Positions 25,881 through 34,655 of a stretch of 64,000 bases of DNA are shown piece by piece. Source of the DNA: an uncultured Bacilli bacterium (GTDB taxonomy: Bacteria; Bacillota_I; Bacilli_A; RF39; UBA660); NCBI GenBank assembly GCA_934090935.1, contig CAKOKD010000001.1:248001-312000 (forward strand), written 5' to 3'. The notes beneath the pieces are model-generated. The model had not been told where the DNA came from, did no database searches, and worked only from the letters and a program-made list of their open reading frames with translations. Made by a program: the position numbers and the translations under genes. The first letter of the stretch is position 1. Every line of letters starts with the position of its first letter.

Positions 25881-26693
25881 ATGAAAAAGACGACAATAAT
25901 GCTAGTAACTGTTTTATTTATGATAATAGGATATGCAGCATATAATGCAATAGTAAATATATATGGATTGGGTAAAATATCAGAAAACATAAGTGACTTT
26001 GATTTTAAGGTATATTTAGATAATTTAAAAGTAAATGATAAAGAAAATACAGGAATAAATTCAGCAAAAGATGAATTTACAATAGATAATATAGATGGAA
26101 ATATAAGTATAGATATAGTAAATGATTCAACAGAATATGATACAGAAAGTTACCTTGAGTGTGTTAAAAATAATACTTAGGATTTTGATTATACTGGAAG
26201 TGAACAAACATTTACAGCGCCAGTAAGTGGAACATATAAGTTAGAAACATGGGGAGCACAAGGTGGAGTAGTTGATTCAACATACTTTGGAGGTTATGGC
26301 GGATATTCAGTTGGGAATTTGAATTTAAAATCTAAAGAAAAATTATTTGTAAATGTAGGCGGAATAGAAAAAACGTGTTATACAGGGAATAATTGTGATG
26401 GTGGTTACAATGGTGGCGGAGAAGCATCGGCATATATTGAATCGAATTCTAAATCAAGTGGAGGTGGAGGAGGCTTCTATGGAGGTAAAAATTCTAGCAT
26501 TAATGGAGGAGCCGGTGGTTCAGGTTATATAGGAAACACACTTTTAACTGAAAAATCAATGTATTGTTATGATTGTACTGAATCTAGTGAAGAGTCAACA
26601 AAAACTATAAGTACTACATGTACAAGTGAAACTCCAACAGCAAACTGTGCAAAGCAAGGCGATGGATACGCACGTATTACTTTAATAAAATAA
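25881..26693 (+). pseudogene. Surface protein of the G-tract family with glycine-rich domain, interrupted by an in-frame TAG
   Basis: N-terminal helix MLVTVLFMIIGYAAYNAIV and a shortened, diverged family module (GLGKISENISDFDFKVYLD) run to TAG at 26178-26180. The same frame then continues without a gap for 171 codons. That part opens DFDYTGSEQTFTAPVSGTYK and LETWGAQGG, the start of a known glycine-rich secreted domain, and has GGGGGFYGGKNSS. No frameshift is needed: one nonsense codon separates the halves. Either a recent amber mutation or programmed/suppressed readthrough; mutation is the simpler view. Confidence 0.75.
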
Positions 26694-26714
26694 TCGCAAG
26701 AATGCGGTTTTTTT
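26693..26714 (+). terminator. Terminator after the broken surface gene
   Basis: CGCA, AGAA loop, TGCG, then a T run of eight. Confidence 0.7.
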
Positions 26715-26765
26715 TATATATTTTATTTTCTTGGGTTCTAATTTTGTCGACATTTGTCGGATTTA

Positions 26766-26793
26766 TTGACAAGGTAAATAAAGTATATATAAT
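26766..26793 (+). promoter_or_regulatory. Peptide promoter, copy 1
   Basis: TTGACA (26766-26771), 16 bp, TATAAT (26788-26793). The inverted repeat CGACA-TT-TGTCG lies a few bases upstream of the -35. Confidence 0.8.
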
Positions 26794-26889
26794 AGCTTTC
26801 CGAGAAGCAGAAAAAGATGCTTATCACTTCCAAACTAGAGGCTAAATATTCAGGGTTTTGGTTAAAGGAGTACGAGAGGAAGTGATACG

Positions 26890-26973
26890 ATGAAAAAAGA
26901 TAATCATATAAGATTACTTTACTTAATCGTTTTTATATTGTTAATAGTAATTTTAAAATTATTATGGCAATAA
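26890..26973 (+). CDS. 27-residue hydrophobic peptide, candidate type I toxin (copy 1)
   Basis: Starts MKKDNHIRLL and ends ILKLLWQ with an uninterrupted hydrophobic core between, so a single membrane helix with a basic N-terminus. The ribosome site (GAGAGGAAG) is in GGAAGTGATA (26878-26887), which pairs perfectly over 10 bp with TATCACTTCC (26822-26831) in the same leader. A convergent RNA ends next to the stop. These are the features of type I toxins that depolarise the membrane. No named family is recognised. Confidence 0.65.
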   Translation: MKKDNHIRLLYLIVFILLIVILKLLWQ

Positions 26974-27059
26974 AAAAAGCATCTTTATTCTACTGAATAA
27001 GGATGCGTACACATAACACGTGGTAAGCATCAGCCTCAAAAGAAACTTCTACTTCTCAC
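26972..27059 (-). ncRNA. Antisense RNA, candidate antitoxin (copy 1)
   Basis: Minus-strand promoter TTGAAA (27095-27090), 17 bp, TATATT (27072-27067) gives a start at about 27059. The hairpin GCATC-TTATTC/GAATAA-GATGC (27006-26979) followed by T7 on the minus strand ends it beside the peptide stop. About 88 nt. Its 5' part repeats the sense of the peptide leader (GAGAAGTAG, GATGCTTACCAC). Confidence 0.65.
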
Positions 27060-27150
27060 TAAAATAAATATAACATTTTTTAGAAGTGCTTTCAATATAG
27101 AAATTGATAAGCGTAGTAATTTTAAACTAGATATTTTTTTGGCTATAAAG

Positions 27151-28281
27151 TTAGCTTATGCTAACTTTTTCTATTTCTTTATATTGATGTAAAAAATATT
27201 CATCTGTCATACCTGCAATAAAATCAATTACCTTTCTTTCATCACTTGTATTATTCAAATATGATGAATCCATATCATGTAAAAAATCTTTGAAAATAAT
27301 TGATTTAGTATTTTTTTCTTTTACATCCTTTAAGAAGTAATCAAATATTTTATAAAATCCGTTTCTATAATATTCTTTTGTTTCATTTGTCATTGATTTT
27401 GAATATATTTTTTGATAATTAAACTCTTTTAAATCTTTGATGGCTTTATATACTTTAGGTGACATACTTAAACAATCTTTTCCGATTGAATTTTCTATAA
27501 TATCTAAAGTAATTGTATTGATAATATCTTTATTACTGCTTCCAAGAATTTCTTTTATACTTTTTGGTAAGTCATTTATGTTGAAAACTTTAAGTCTTAT
27601 TGCATCTTCAATATCTCGTCCTAGGTAGGCTATAATGTCACTTACTCTTACAACACAGCCTTCTAAGGTCATAGGTATTAATTTCTTAGCAGCTTCCTTA
27701 TCACTATAACATTTTTCATATTGTGCTAAGAATTCCTCTTTAGTCTTTTTTACTGGTCTATATTCATTTTGAATAAGTTCCCCATTGTGGCAAAGAAATG
27801 CATCAAGTACTTGAACTGTTAAATTATGTCCTTTACCATGATTTTCTACATACATCATATTTCTTACCGATTGAACATTGTGCATAAAATAACCTTCATT
27901 ATGTTTTAAAGATATTTCGTTTAAAACAGATTCTCCAAAATGACCAAATGGAGTGTGTCCTAGGTCATGTCCCAAAGCTCCAGCTTCAATTAAGTCTTCA
28001 TTCAATAAAAGCGCTCTTCCAATTGTTCTAGCAACTTTGCTTACAAGTTGGACATGAATCATTCTTGTTGAAACATGATCATTATGCGATTTTGGAAATA
28101 CTTGAGTTTTATTGATATATCTTGAGTAATTCATACTATGTATAATTCTATCAATATCTCTGAAATATTCAGGCCTTATATCAGCATTGTCTACAGGTTT
28201 GAATCTAATTGCGTCTTTATCAAATGATGCGTAGTCGCATAAGTAGTCCTCAAATTTAGTCATATTTTTCTTTATATCCAT
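27151..28281 (-). CDS. dgt: dGTPase-like HD-domain triphosphohydrolase
   Basis: About 376 residues. RYINKTQVF, NDHVSTRMIHVQLVS and GALGHDLGHTPFGHFGE are the Dgt signature, with HD metal ligands; VVRVSDIIAYLGRD gives the distal Asp. Dgt enzymes split dNTPs into nucleoside and triphosphate, controlling dNTP pools and sometimes phage. Start set at 28281 with AGGTGG 5 nt upstream, rather than GTG at 28290 inside that site. It lies 14 nt behind the XRE gene and is probably cotranscribed with it. Confidence 0.88.
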   Translation of the reverse strand: MDIKKNMTKFEDYLCDYASFDKDAIRFKPVDNADIRPEYFRDIDRIIHSMNYSRYINKTQVFPKSHNDHVSTRMIHVQLVSKVARTIGRALLLNEDLIEAGALGHDLGHTPFGHFGESVLNEISLKHNEGYFMHNVQSVRNMMYVENHGKGHNLTVQVLDAFLCHNGELIQNEYRPVKKTKEEFLAQYEKCYSDKEAAKKLIPMTLEGCVVRVSDIIAYLGRDIEDAIRLKVFNINDLPKSIKEILGSSNKDIINTITLDIIENSIGKDCLSMSPKVYKAIKDLKEFNYQKIYSKSMTNETKEYYRNGFYKIFDYFLKDVKEKNTKSIIFKDFLHDMDSSYLNNTSDERKVIDFIAGMTDEYFLHQYKEIEKVSIS

Positions 28282-28304
28282 AAATACCACCTGCTAATAT
28301 TATA

Positions 28305-30020
28305 TTATTCTTTAACTATTGGTGTAAAGTTAATAATTGCATCAATTAATCTTTGATGTTTAATTATAAAATGAATATTGGGATTTTCATTTTTAGATAT
28401 GATAACATAATTATTATCCACAATAGTTATAGTTATATTAGAGAATGTTTTATATTCATTAAAAGTAATTGAGTAATTTTCATTTTTATAGTTTTTTGTT
28501 TGATCTAAATGCTTTTTATATTGTTTGTAATTATAATATATTTTTTTATTGAAGAATAGGTTTTCTAGTAGAATGTATGGTTTATAATTATTAAATTCTT
28601 CTTCTTTTATTTCATATATGTTATCATTTATTTTTGCTTCTTCTAACATTTTTTTTGATCTTGTTGCATCTTTATTTTTATAATCTTTAATTATATTTAT
28701 CTCTTCATCAGTTAATTTATTTTCTCTTAATATTTCATCTAAAAGATCATCACTTATAGTGAAAAGTGGAAGAGTAGAGATGTATCTTTTACGGTTTAAT
28801 TTTGTCTCTTCATCATGTTTTAAAAAGTCTTTTAATTTAGTTTTATTGTTTTCTGTATATATATCCATTAAAGGATTAGCTTTTTTTAACATAATTGCTG
28901 CTTTCTCTTGAAAATATTTTAATTCTGATGGTGTTTTAGTTAAATAATATTTGCCATGTTTATGATTATCTTTGATACATTCTCCGGTTAAAGCACAAGT
29001 TCCAGAAACATAGTTTAAATGATAATATATCGTGTTTTTCAAATCTTTAAAATAATAAGGAGTTACTTCACCAGTCATATAGATTGGTATCCAACTTTCA
29101 AGACCTAAAAACATTTCTTTTGTTGGGCGATCAAGATTATGTATGATATTTATATGTAATCCTTTCTTTAATGATAAGGCAATTGCAAACATCCATTTCT
29201 TTCCAAAATCTATATCTTCAGCCATATCTTCCATAGGCATATCACTGCACATGAATATATCGTCCATGTTTTTAGAAAGAATAGTTCCTTTAAAGAAATC
29301 AAGTTCACCATTTTTCATTTCTTCAAGACCATAATAATTTCTATTTTTTATATGATAAAAAGGAATATTAGGCACTTTTAATTCATCAAATTTGATGCTT
29401 TTTATAAAATCGTTTAAATCAAATGTATCAAGCTTATTTAAAAAGCTACTTGCTTCATTTTCATTTTTTGTTGATATTACTAAAAAGGAAAATAGTTCAT
29501 CAGATATTTGTTCTTTTGTTAAAACTTTAGATATATTTAAAATATCGGTAAGGATGCTTGGATTTTCTTCGGTGTAGTAATTTCTCATTATATAATCAGT
29601 TACTTTTTTAGAAAAATCTATTGGATCAGATGGTCTAGTTTTACCATTTTTTATTCTTGAGATATGTGAAGAATCAAATGCTATATATTTAGACATTTTG
29701 TTAATATTTATATTTAGTTTATTTATTAAAGTATTTAAATTGGTACTTAAATTATCATAGTTAAAATTATCTTCGTTTTTTATTGCTTTAGTTAAGTTTT
29801 CCAATATTTCTTCTTTTGTATGTTTGATATTTTTTTCGATAGAGAATTTTTCTAAAGCTGAGGCTAGATTTAAAAGCTGAGAACTTTCAAGTTTTGGTGT
29901 ACGTTCTCCGGTTTTGTATCTGCTTATAACTGGGTATGAAATGTTTGCTTTATCTGCAAGTTCTTTAGATGAAATATCTAGTTCATCCATGTATTTGTTT
30001 AATAACTCTTTAAATGTCAT
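28305..30020 (-). CDS. Large protein with two XRE helix-turn-helix domains
   Basis: 571 residues. The first HTH is at about 5-60 (ISSKELADKANISYPVISRY), the second at about 105-150 (NININKMSKYIAFDSSHIS). The remaining 400 residues match nothing I recognise; they contain CSDMPMEDMAEDIDFGKKW, ESWIPIYMTGEVTPYYFKDL and a Cys pair near SGTCALTGECI. Cytoplasmic, no membrane segment. Probably a DNA-binding sensor; its target is unknown. It is divergent to the gene at 30159. Confidence 0.6.
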   Translation of the reverse strand: MTFKELLNKYMDELDISSKELADKANISYPVISRYKTGERTPKLESSQLLNLASALEKFSIEKNIKHTKEEILENLTKAIKNEDNFNYDNLSTNLNTLINKLNININKMSKYIAFDSSHISRIKNGKTRPSDPIDFSKKVTDYIMRNYYTEENPSILTDILNISKVLTKEQISDELFSFLVISTKNENEASSFLNKLDTFDLNDFIKSIKFDELKVPNIPFYHIKNRNYYGLEEMKNGELDFFKGTILSKNMDDIFMCSDMPMEDMAEDIDFGKKWMFAIALSLKKGLHINIIHNLDRPTKEMFLGLESWIPIYMTGEVTPYYFKDLKNTIYYHLNYVSGTCALTGECIKDNHKHGKYYLTKTPSELKYFQEKAAIMLKKANPLMDIYTENNKTKLKDFLKHDEETKLNRKRYISTLPLFTISDDLLDEILRENKLTDEEINIIKDYKNKDATRSKKMLEEAKINDNIYEIKEEEFNNYKPYILLENLFFNKKIYYNYKQYKKHLDQTKNYKNENYSITFNEYKTFSNITITIVDNNYVIISKNENPNIHFIIKHQRLIDAIINFTPIVKE

Positions 30021-30158
30021 AAAATCACCTAACTATATTGTATCATTAATTATTTTAATAATGAAAAAAATTACCATTTAAAGCATTGCATATACTGGTA
30101 ATTAAGTTGAAGATTTGGTTTATATAATATAAAATGATTATAGAAGGATGTGTGAGTT

Positions 30159-31220
30159 ATGAAAAAAAATCTGAAAATTATTCTTATTGCTGTTTTTTCA
30201 GTTTTACTGGTGATTGGAATGTTTTTTTTGTTCTCTAAGGGTGGTAAAAATATAATAGATAATATTGGAGAACCAAAGTTAAATATAAAAGAAAGTGAAA
30301 CAAAAAACATTAAATTTACAGACTTTGACAATGGATTAGTTAAATTAAAAGTTCCAGAAGGTTGGAAAGTTGACGTAGTAGGTGATTATATTCATTATAC
30401 GATTAAAGCTTATGATCCAACATGTGAGAGCCGTCAATTATTTTTTAATTTAAAAACTGAAGGATATAATAAATCAGAGGACGCTAAAAATTGGCAAAAG
30501 AAATATTATCCAAACGATATGCTTGCTAAAAATCCAGTTATAGCAACTAAAACTACTGAAGGTTTTTATAAGATATTTTCAGAACTTGGACCACTTAATA
30601 ATACTGCTAAGTTTACATTCCCAGTAATAGATAATTTTACAGTTGTAGATAATTTAGGGGCTGCAGCTTTAGGTGGAGATATTTTAAGAGCAACTTTTAA
30701 AGATAAGAGTGGAAAAGAAGCTGAAGGATTATTTAGTGCTTATGTATTTGATGCAGGTCCTTATTATGTATCTGAAAACTTCATTTCTGGTAAACAAATC
30801 GATATTTACTACTTAAGTGTATATGATGCTTTGATTTTATCTGCTCCAAAAGATGAATTCATCGAATGGGAAGATACTTTAAATACAATGGCTTCATCTT
30901 TAGAGTTTACTGATACTTTCTTAAATGGATTTAATGCTCAACAAGATGCAGTTATGAAAAACTTCCAAAATGTTAGAAGTATTTGTAATCAAATAAGTGA
31001 TGGTATTATGGATTCATGGGAAAAGAGAAGTAAAAGTTATGACATTATGAGTCAAAAACAAAGTGATGCAACTTTAGGATATGAAAGAGTATATAATACA
31101 GAGACTGGTGAAATCTACAAAGCTTATAATGGATTTACTGATGATTATGATGGTAAAAAATATAAGGCTATAACAGATGATATGTATACTGAAAAGACTA
31201 GTGGATATATTGAAAAGTAG
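30159..31220 (+). CDS. Membrane-anchored extracellular protein, unknown
   Basis: 353 residues. One N-terminal helix (IILIAVFSVLLVIGMFFLF), no lipobox Cys, then a soluble outer domain with KLKVPEGWKVD and DPTCESRQLFFNLKTEG. The WKV-type start of a beta-rich domain recalls PsbP-like or lipoprotein folds, but I cannot assign it. The next gene follows after 7 nt and is also anchored by one helix, so the two may form a pair at the surface. Ribosome site GAAGGATGTG. Confidence 0.5.
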   Translation: MKKNLKIILIAVFSVLLVIGMFFLFSKGGKNIIDNIGEPKLNIKESETKNIKFTDFDNGLVKLKVPEGWKVDVVGDYIHYTIKAYDPTCESRQLFFNLKTEGYNKSEDAKNWQKKYYPNDMLAKNPVIATKTTEGFYKIFSELGPLNNTAKFTFPVIDNFTVVDNLGAAALGGDILRATFKDKSGKEAEGLFSAYVFDAGPYYVSENFISGKQIDIYYLSVYDALILSAPKDEFIEWEDTLNTMASSLEFTDTFLNGFNAQQDAVMKNFQNVRSICNQISDGIMDSWEKRSKSYDIMSQKQSDATLGYERVYNTETGEIYKAYNGFTDDYDGKKYKAITDDMYTEKTSGYIEK

Positions 31221-31227
31221 GTATGGT

Positions 31228-32142
31228 ATGAAAAATAAGAAATGGTTATTTATCATATTAGGAGTAATCTTATTATTAGTTTTAATTGTTTTGATTATTC
31301 CTAAAAAGAAAAATGATACAAAAAATCAAACGGAAAAGAATGAAGTTAAAACTTTAGTTGAATTTGCTCAAAACAATACTAAAGAAAAACGTCAGTATAA
31401 AAAATTTGTTGGTGGAGAAGTTTTAAACGAAGATACAACATTTACTGAATATGCATTTATTAGCAATAATAAAGCTTATACGTTTTTACCAAGCAAATTA
31501 AATTCTTCTGAGTTAAGTTATAAAGAAGTTTATACAATTCCTGAAAATATAAAAGTTTTAACTATTATGCCTAATTATTCTCAAGATATTGAATTTTTAA
31601 CAAGTAATGATGAATTTTATGAAATATATGATACAACTTATAATATGAGTTCAGATGTTACATCAAGACTTGATGGAGCTACATATGATATCAGAAAATT
31701 ATATAATGAAACTTATACTCAAGTTCATCAAAAACAAAAAATAGATTATGACTTAATATCAACATATTTTTATTCTAAAGATAATATTTTATATATGTAT
31801 GGAGATTCATTTGATTATAAAATCAATAAAATTGAAGGTAATTATGAAGGGGAAAAAGTATTAAAAATCTATAACAATCGTATTATTAAAACCGATAAAG
31901 GATTTTATGAATTTTACGTTTATTTTGATTCAACATTAAATCGTTATGTAGGATATACCATGAGAATCAAATCTTTAACAAAATATTATGATGAAGTATT
32001 AACATTTACATATCAATATGTGGTTTTAAAAGATTATACTTTGATTCCAATGGATGATATCATGGAAAATAGAAAATTAAAATATCAAGATAATTCTTTC
32101 TTTGCTAGAAGTGATACGATGTGTGATGTGTGTGAAGAATAA
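31228..32142 (+). CDS. Membrane-anchored extracellular protein, unknown
   Basis: 304 residues. N-terminal helix WLFIILGVILLLVLIVLIIP, then an outer domain rich in Tyr and Asp with no recognised motif, ending CDVCEE. ATG 31228 has AGTAGG upstream, which overlaps the preceding stop. Paired with the gene before it by spacing and topology. Convergent to the ABC operon, with a shared terminator. Confidence 0.5.
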   Translation: MKNKKWLFIILGVILLLVLIVLIIPKKKNDTKNQTEKNEVKTLVEFAQNNTKEKRQYKKFVGGEVLNEDTTFTEYAFISNNKAYTFLPSKLNSSELSYKEVYTIPENIKVLTIMPNYSQDIEFLTSNDEFYEIYDTTYNMSSDVTSRLDGATYDIRKLYNETYTQVHQKQKIDYDLISTYFYSKDNILYMYGDSFDYKINKIEGNYEGEKVLKIYNNRIIKTDKGFYEFYVYFDSTLNRYVGYTMRIKSLTKYYDEVLTFTYQYVVLKDYTLIPMDDIMENRKLKYQDNSFFARSDTMCDVCEE

Positions 32143-32145
32143 AAT

Positions 32146-32172
32146 AAAACTAGCGTGCTGCTAGTTTTTTAT
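32146..32172. terminator. Bidirectional terminator between convergent genes
   Basis: AAAACTAGC, GTGCT, GCTAGTTTTTT; A and T tracts serve both strands. Confidence 0.8.
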
Positions 32173-32938
32173 CTACCAAATTAATTAATTCATAGAAAAT
32201 GAATGATAATAATAAAAGTAAAAATATACCACACATAACAAGCGATAGGTTAAATACTTGAGTTCCATAAAGTATTAAATATCCAATGCCTTTTTTGCAA
32301 CTTAAGAATTCTCCCATAATAACACCTATCAAAGAAAGTGATAAATTAAGTTTTAAGGAAGATATTATTTCAACTTTGCTTGATGGTATTATAAGTTTTA
32401 AAATAATATCTTTTTTTGTTGCTCCAAAGACTTTAAATAATTTAATCTTATCTTTATCTGTGTTGATAAATCCATTTAAGATAGTGGTGAAGGTAACGAT
32501 TAAGTTTATAAGTAAAGCCATAAAGATAATCGATTCTGTATTAGCTCCTAACCAGATGATGATAAGTGGACCTAAAGCTACTTTGGGTAAGCTATTAATC
32601 ATTGTTATAAATGGATCCATTATTTTTTTTATTGTTGGAAAAATATAGAAGAATAGAGCAAGTATAAAACCAAGAATTGTTGAAAGTGAAAAAGATACGA
32701 TTACTTCCATACTTGTAGTGTAAATATGTGGAAATAAGTTATGATCTTTATAAAGATTAATCAATGTTAAAATTATTTTACTTGGTGAAGAAAAGATAAA
32801 AGAATTTATCAGCTCATATTTGGATAAAAGCTCCCATAAGCCAATAAAAGTAATGAGTAATGAAATTTGTGATAATAGAATTATCAACTTATTTCTTTTT
32901 CTTTTCTTGAGATATAAAGCTTGTTCTTTACTCATCAT
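32150..32938 (-). CDS. ABC transporter permease, NitT/TauT type
   Basis: 262 residues, six membrane segments. LFKVFGATKKDIILKLIIP is the EAA loop that contacts the ATPase. It resembles the SsuC/ThiX permeases of importers for small sulfonates or thiamine precursors. It overlaps the ATPase gene, and the binding protein is upstream in the same operon. Confidence 0.87.
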   Translation of the reverse strand: MMSKEQALYLKKRKRNKLIILLSQISLLITFIGLWELLSKYELINSFIFSSPSKIILTLINLYKDHNLFPHIYTTSMEVIVSFSLSTILGFILALFFYIFPTIKKIMDPFITMINSLPKVALGPLIIIWLGANTESIIFMALLINLIVTFTTILNGFINTDKDKIKLFKVFGATKKDIILKLIIPSSKVEIISSLKLNLSLSLIGVIMGEFLSCKKGIGYLILYGTQVFNLSLVMCGIFLLLLLSFIFYELINLVDKKLAAR

Positions 32939-33665
32939 TCATATACTTCCATATATCTTCATATAATTTTGATATATAACTTTCTTTTCTAAGTTCACTT
33001 GGAAGTTTTTCATCTTTTTCTAACTTAACTATCTTTTTTATTTTTCCGGGTCTAGGAGTTAGTACAACAAGCGAGTCACATAAAGTGATTCCTTCCATAA
33101 TATCATGAGAAATAATTACAGCAGTAATTTTCAATTCTTTTATGATTTTATATACATCATCACTTATCTTTATTCTTGAATCAATATCCAGCTTAGAAAA
33201 TGGTTCATCAAGAAGCAAAATGTTTGGCTTTATAGCTAAAGTTCTAATAAGTGCAACTCTTTGACGCATTCCACCGGATAAGTTCTTAGGATATTCGTTG
33301 CTAAATTCGAAAAGTCCATATTTCTTTAATAATGAATTAACATATTCAATGTTTTCTTTAGTGAGTATTTTTTTTAATTTTAAGCCTAATATGGCATTTT
33401 CATAAACGGTTAACCAAGGAAGTAGAGCATCAGTTTGCATCATATAACCAATTTTTAGTTTTTTGTTTTCTTTGATGTAACCACTTGTTGGTTTTTCTAA
33501 TTTGGTTATGATATTAAAAAGGGTTGATTTTCCACAGCCACTTGTACCGATTATTCCTAGTATTTTTCCTTCTTCAATATCAAATGTTATATCATCTAAA
33601 GCAATGATTTCTTTCGTTGGTGTATGATATTTTTTACAAAGAGAAACTACATTAATTAAATTCAT
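32928..33665 (-). CDS. ABC transporter ATP-binding protein, NitT/TauT type
   Basis: 245 residues. Walker A GTSGCGKST, Q-loop GYMMQTDALLPW, signature NLSGGMRQRVALIR, Walker B LLLDEPFSKLD, switch ISHDI. The MMQ..LLPW Q-loop is typical of the SsuB/TauB/ThiZ group. It powers the permease encoded next to it. Confidence 0.92.
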   Translation of the reverse strand: MNLINVVSLCKKYHTPTKEIIALDDITFDIEEGKILGIIGTSGCGKSTLFNIITKLEKPTSGYIKENKKLKIGYMMQTDALLPWLTVYENAILGLKLKKILTKENIEYVNSLLKKYGLFEFSNEYPKNLSGGMRQRVALIRTLAIKPNILLLDEPFSKLDIDSRIKISDDVYKIIKELKITAVIISHDIMEGITLCDSLVVLTPRPGKIKKIVKLEKDEKLPSELRKESYISKLYEDIWKYMNDE

Positions 33666-34608
33666 AAACTAATTCATTAAAATTAACAGTTTCTTCAAGT
33701 TCATTATTATCAATCATAATATTTTCTAAATTAATCATGATTTCTTCACTTATTTCTGGAGTATTTAGCCATGAGTCATATGACTTATAGTTATCAACCA
33801 TCGCGATTAAATCTGTAAAGTCCGTATCAGGAAATTCGTCTTTTATTATTTCAGCTATTTCTTTACTTGAATGAGTGCTTACATATTCAAGACCTTTTTC
33901 AATTCCTTTATAGAATTTTTTATATTTACTTTCGTTATTTTTTATGTTTGATTCTAATGCATTAAATGCTGTATATGGAACAACTCCTGAATATGTTCCG
34001 ATTGATGTAGCTATATAATATTTTCCAGTTTTAGCAAGTGTAGTTGCATTCGGTTCAAATAGGTTAACACCATCACCTGTACCTGCAATAAATGCACTTG
34101 TTAGGTTAGCAAAATCAATAGATGAATCAATTGTTACATTTTTTATACCTTCATTTTTTAAAGCGTTTTTAAAATTTAATAAAGGCATACCGCCACTTCT
34201 TCCAGCTAAAATTGTTAGATTTTCAATGCTCTTAAAATCCTCATATTTTATACCTTTTCTTAAGACTAAAAATTGTCCGTCTCTTTTTGTTAAACCAGCA
34301 AAACTTTTAACTTTGTTTTTATTTTCTTTATTAGCATAAATGGTTGCTTCTGGTCCACATAAACCGATATCTGCATCTTTTGAAAGAACGGCAGCAACAA
34401 CATTGTTGGCACCACTTGTAAGAATTACTTCAATATCAAGATCTTCAAAGTATCCATTATGGATAGCAACATACCATGGAGCATAGAACACTGAATGTGT
34501 AACTTCGGCAACCTTGAACTTGTTATTTTCATCATGTTTTTTGTTTGCACATGCAGTTAAAGTTACAAGAGTTAAACCGATAACTAAAATACAAATAAAT
34601 CTTTTCAA
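33652..34608 (-). CDS. ABC transporter substrate-binding lipoprotein (NMT1/ThiY-like)
   Basis: 318 residues with a lipobox LVTLTAC at about residue 19, so lipid-anchored outside. The mature part begins VAEVTHSVFYAPWYVAIHNG and has ANNVVAAVLSKDADIGLCGP, the NMT1/SsuA fold of binding proteins for thiamine precursors, sulfonates and related ions. The substrate is not evident, and I see no TPP riboswitch upstream. The ribosome site is inside a run of six G (34618-34623). Confidence 0.85.
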   Translation of the reverse strand: MKRFICILVIGLTLVTLTACANKKHDENNKFKVAEVTHSVFYAPWYVAIHNGYFEDLDIEVILTSGANNVVAAVLSKDADIGLCGPEATIYANKENKNKVKSFAGLTKRDGQFLVLRKGIKYEDFKSIENLTILAGRSGGMPLLNFKNALKNEGIKNVTIDSSIDFANLTSAFIAGTGDGVNLFEPNATTLAKTGKYYIATSIGTYSGVVPYTAFNALESNIKNNESKYKKFYKGIEKGLEYVSTHSSKEIAEIIKDEFPDTDFTDLIAMVDNYKSYDSWLNTPEISEEIMINLENIMIDNNELEETVNFNELVYEFN

Positions 34609-34655
34609 AAAAAATACCCCCCAACTTGTATTTCTAATTTAGTATATGGTGAGTA

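Larger units (their letters stand above)
26735..27095. repeat. Peptide/antisense element, copy 1 of 3
   Basis: From GGTTCTAATTTTGTCGAC at 26735 to the antisense promoter at 27095. It is more than 90% identical by eye to copies at 40375 and 49883. The gap 26694-27150 is filled by this element. Unlike the other two copies it is not followed by a surface gene, although one (broken) precedes it. Confidence 0.85.

Noticed and set aside
34618..34623. Run of six G (minus strand) before the ABC binding-protein gene as another phase-variable tract
   Set aside because: It is shorter, lies at the ribosome site and not between promoter boxes, and the gene is not a family member.
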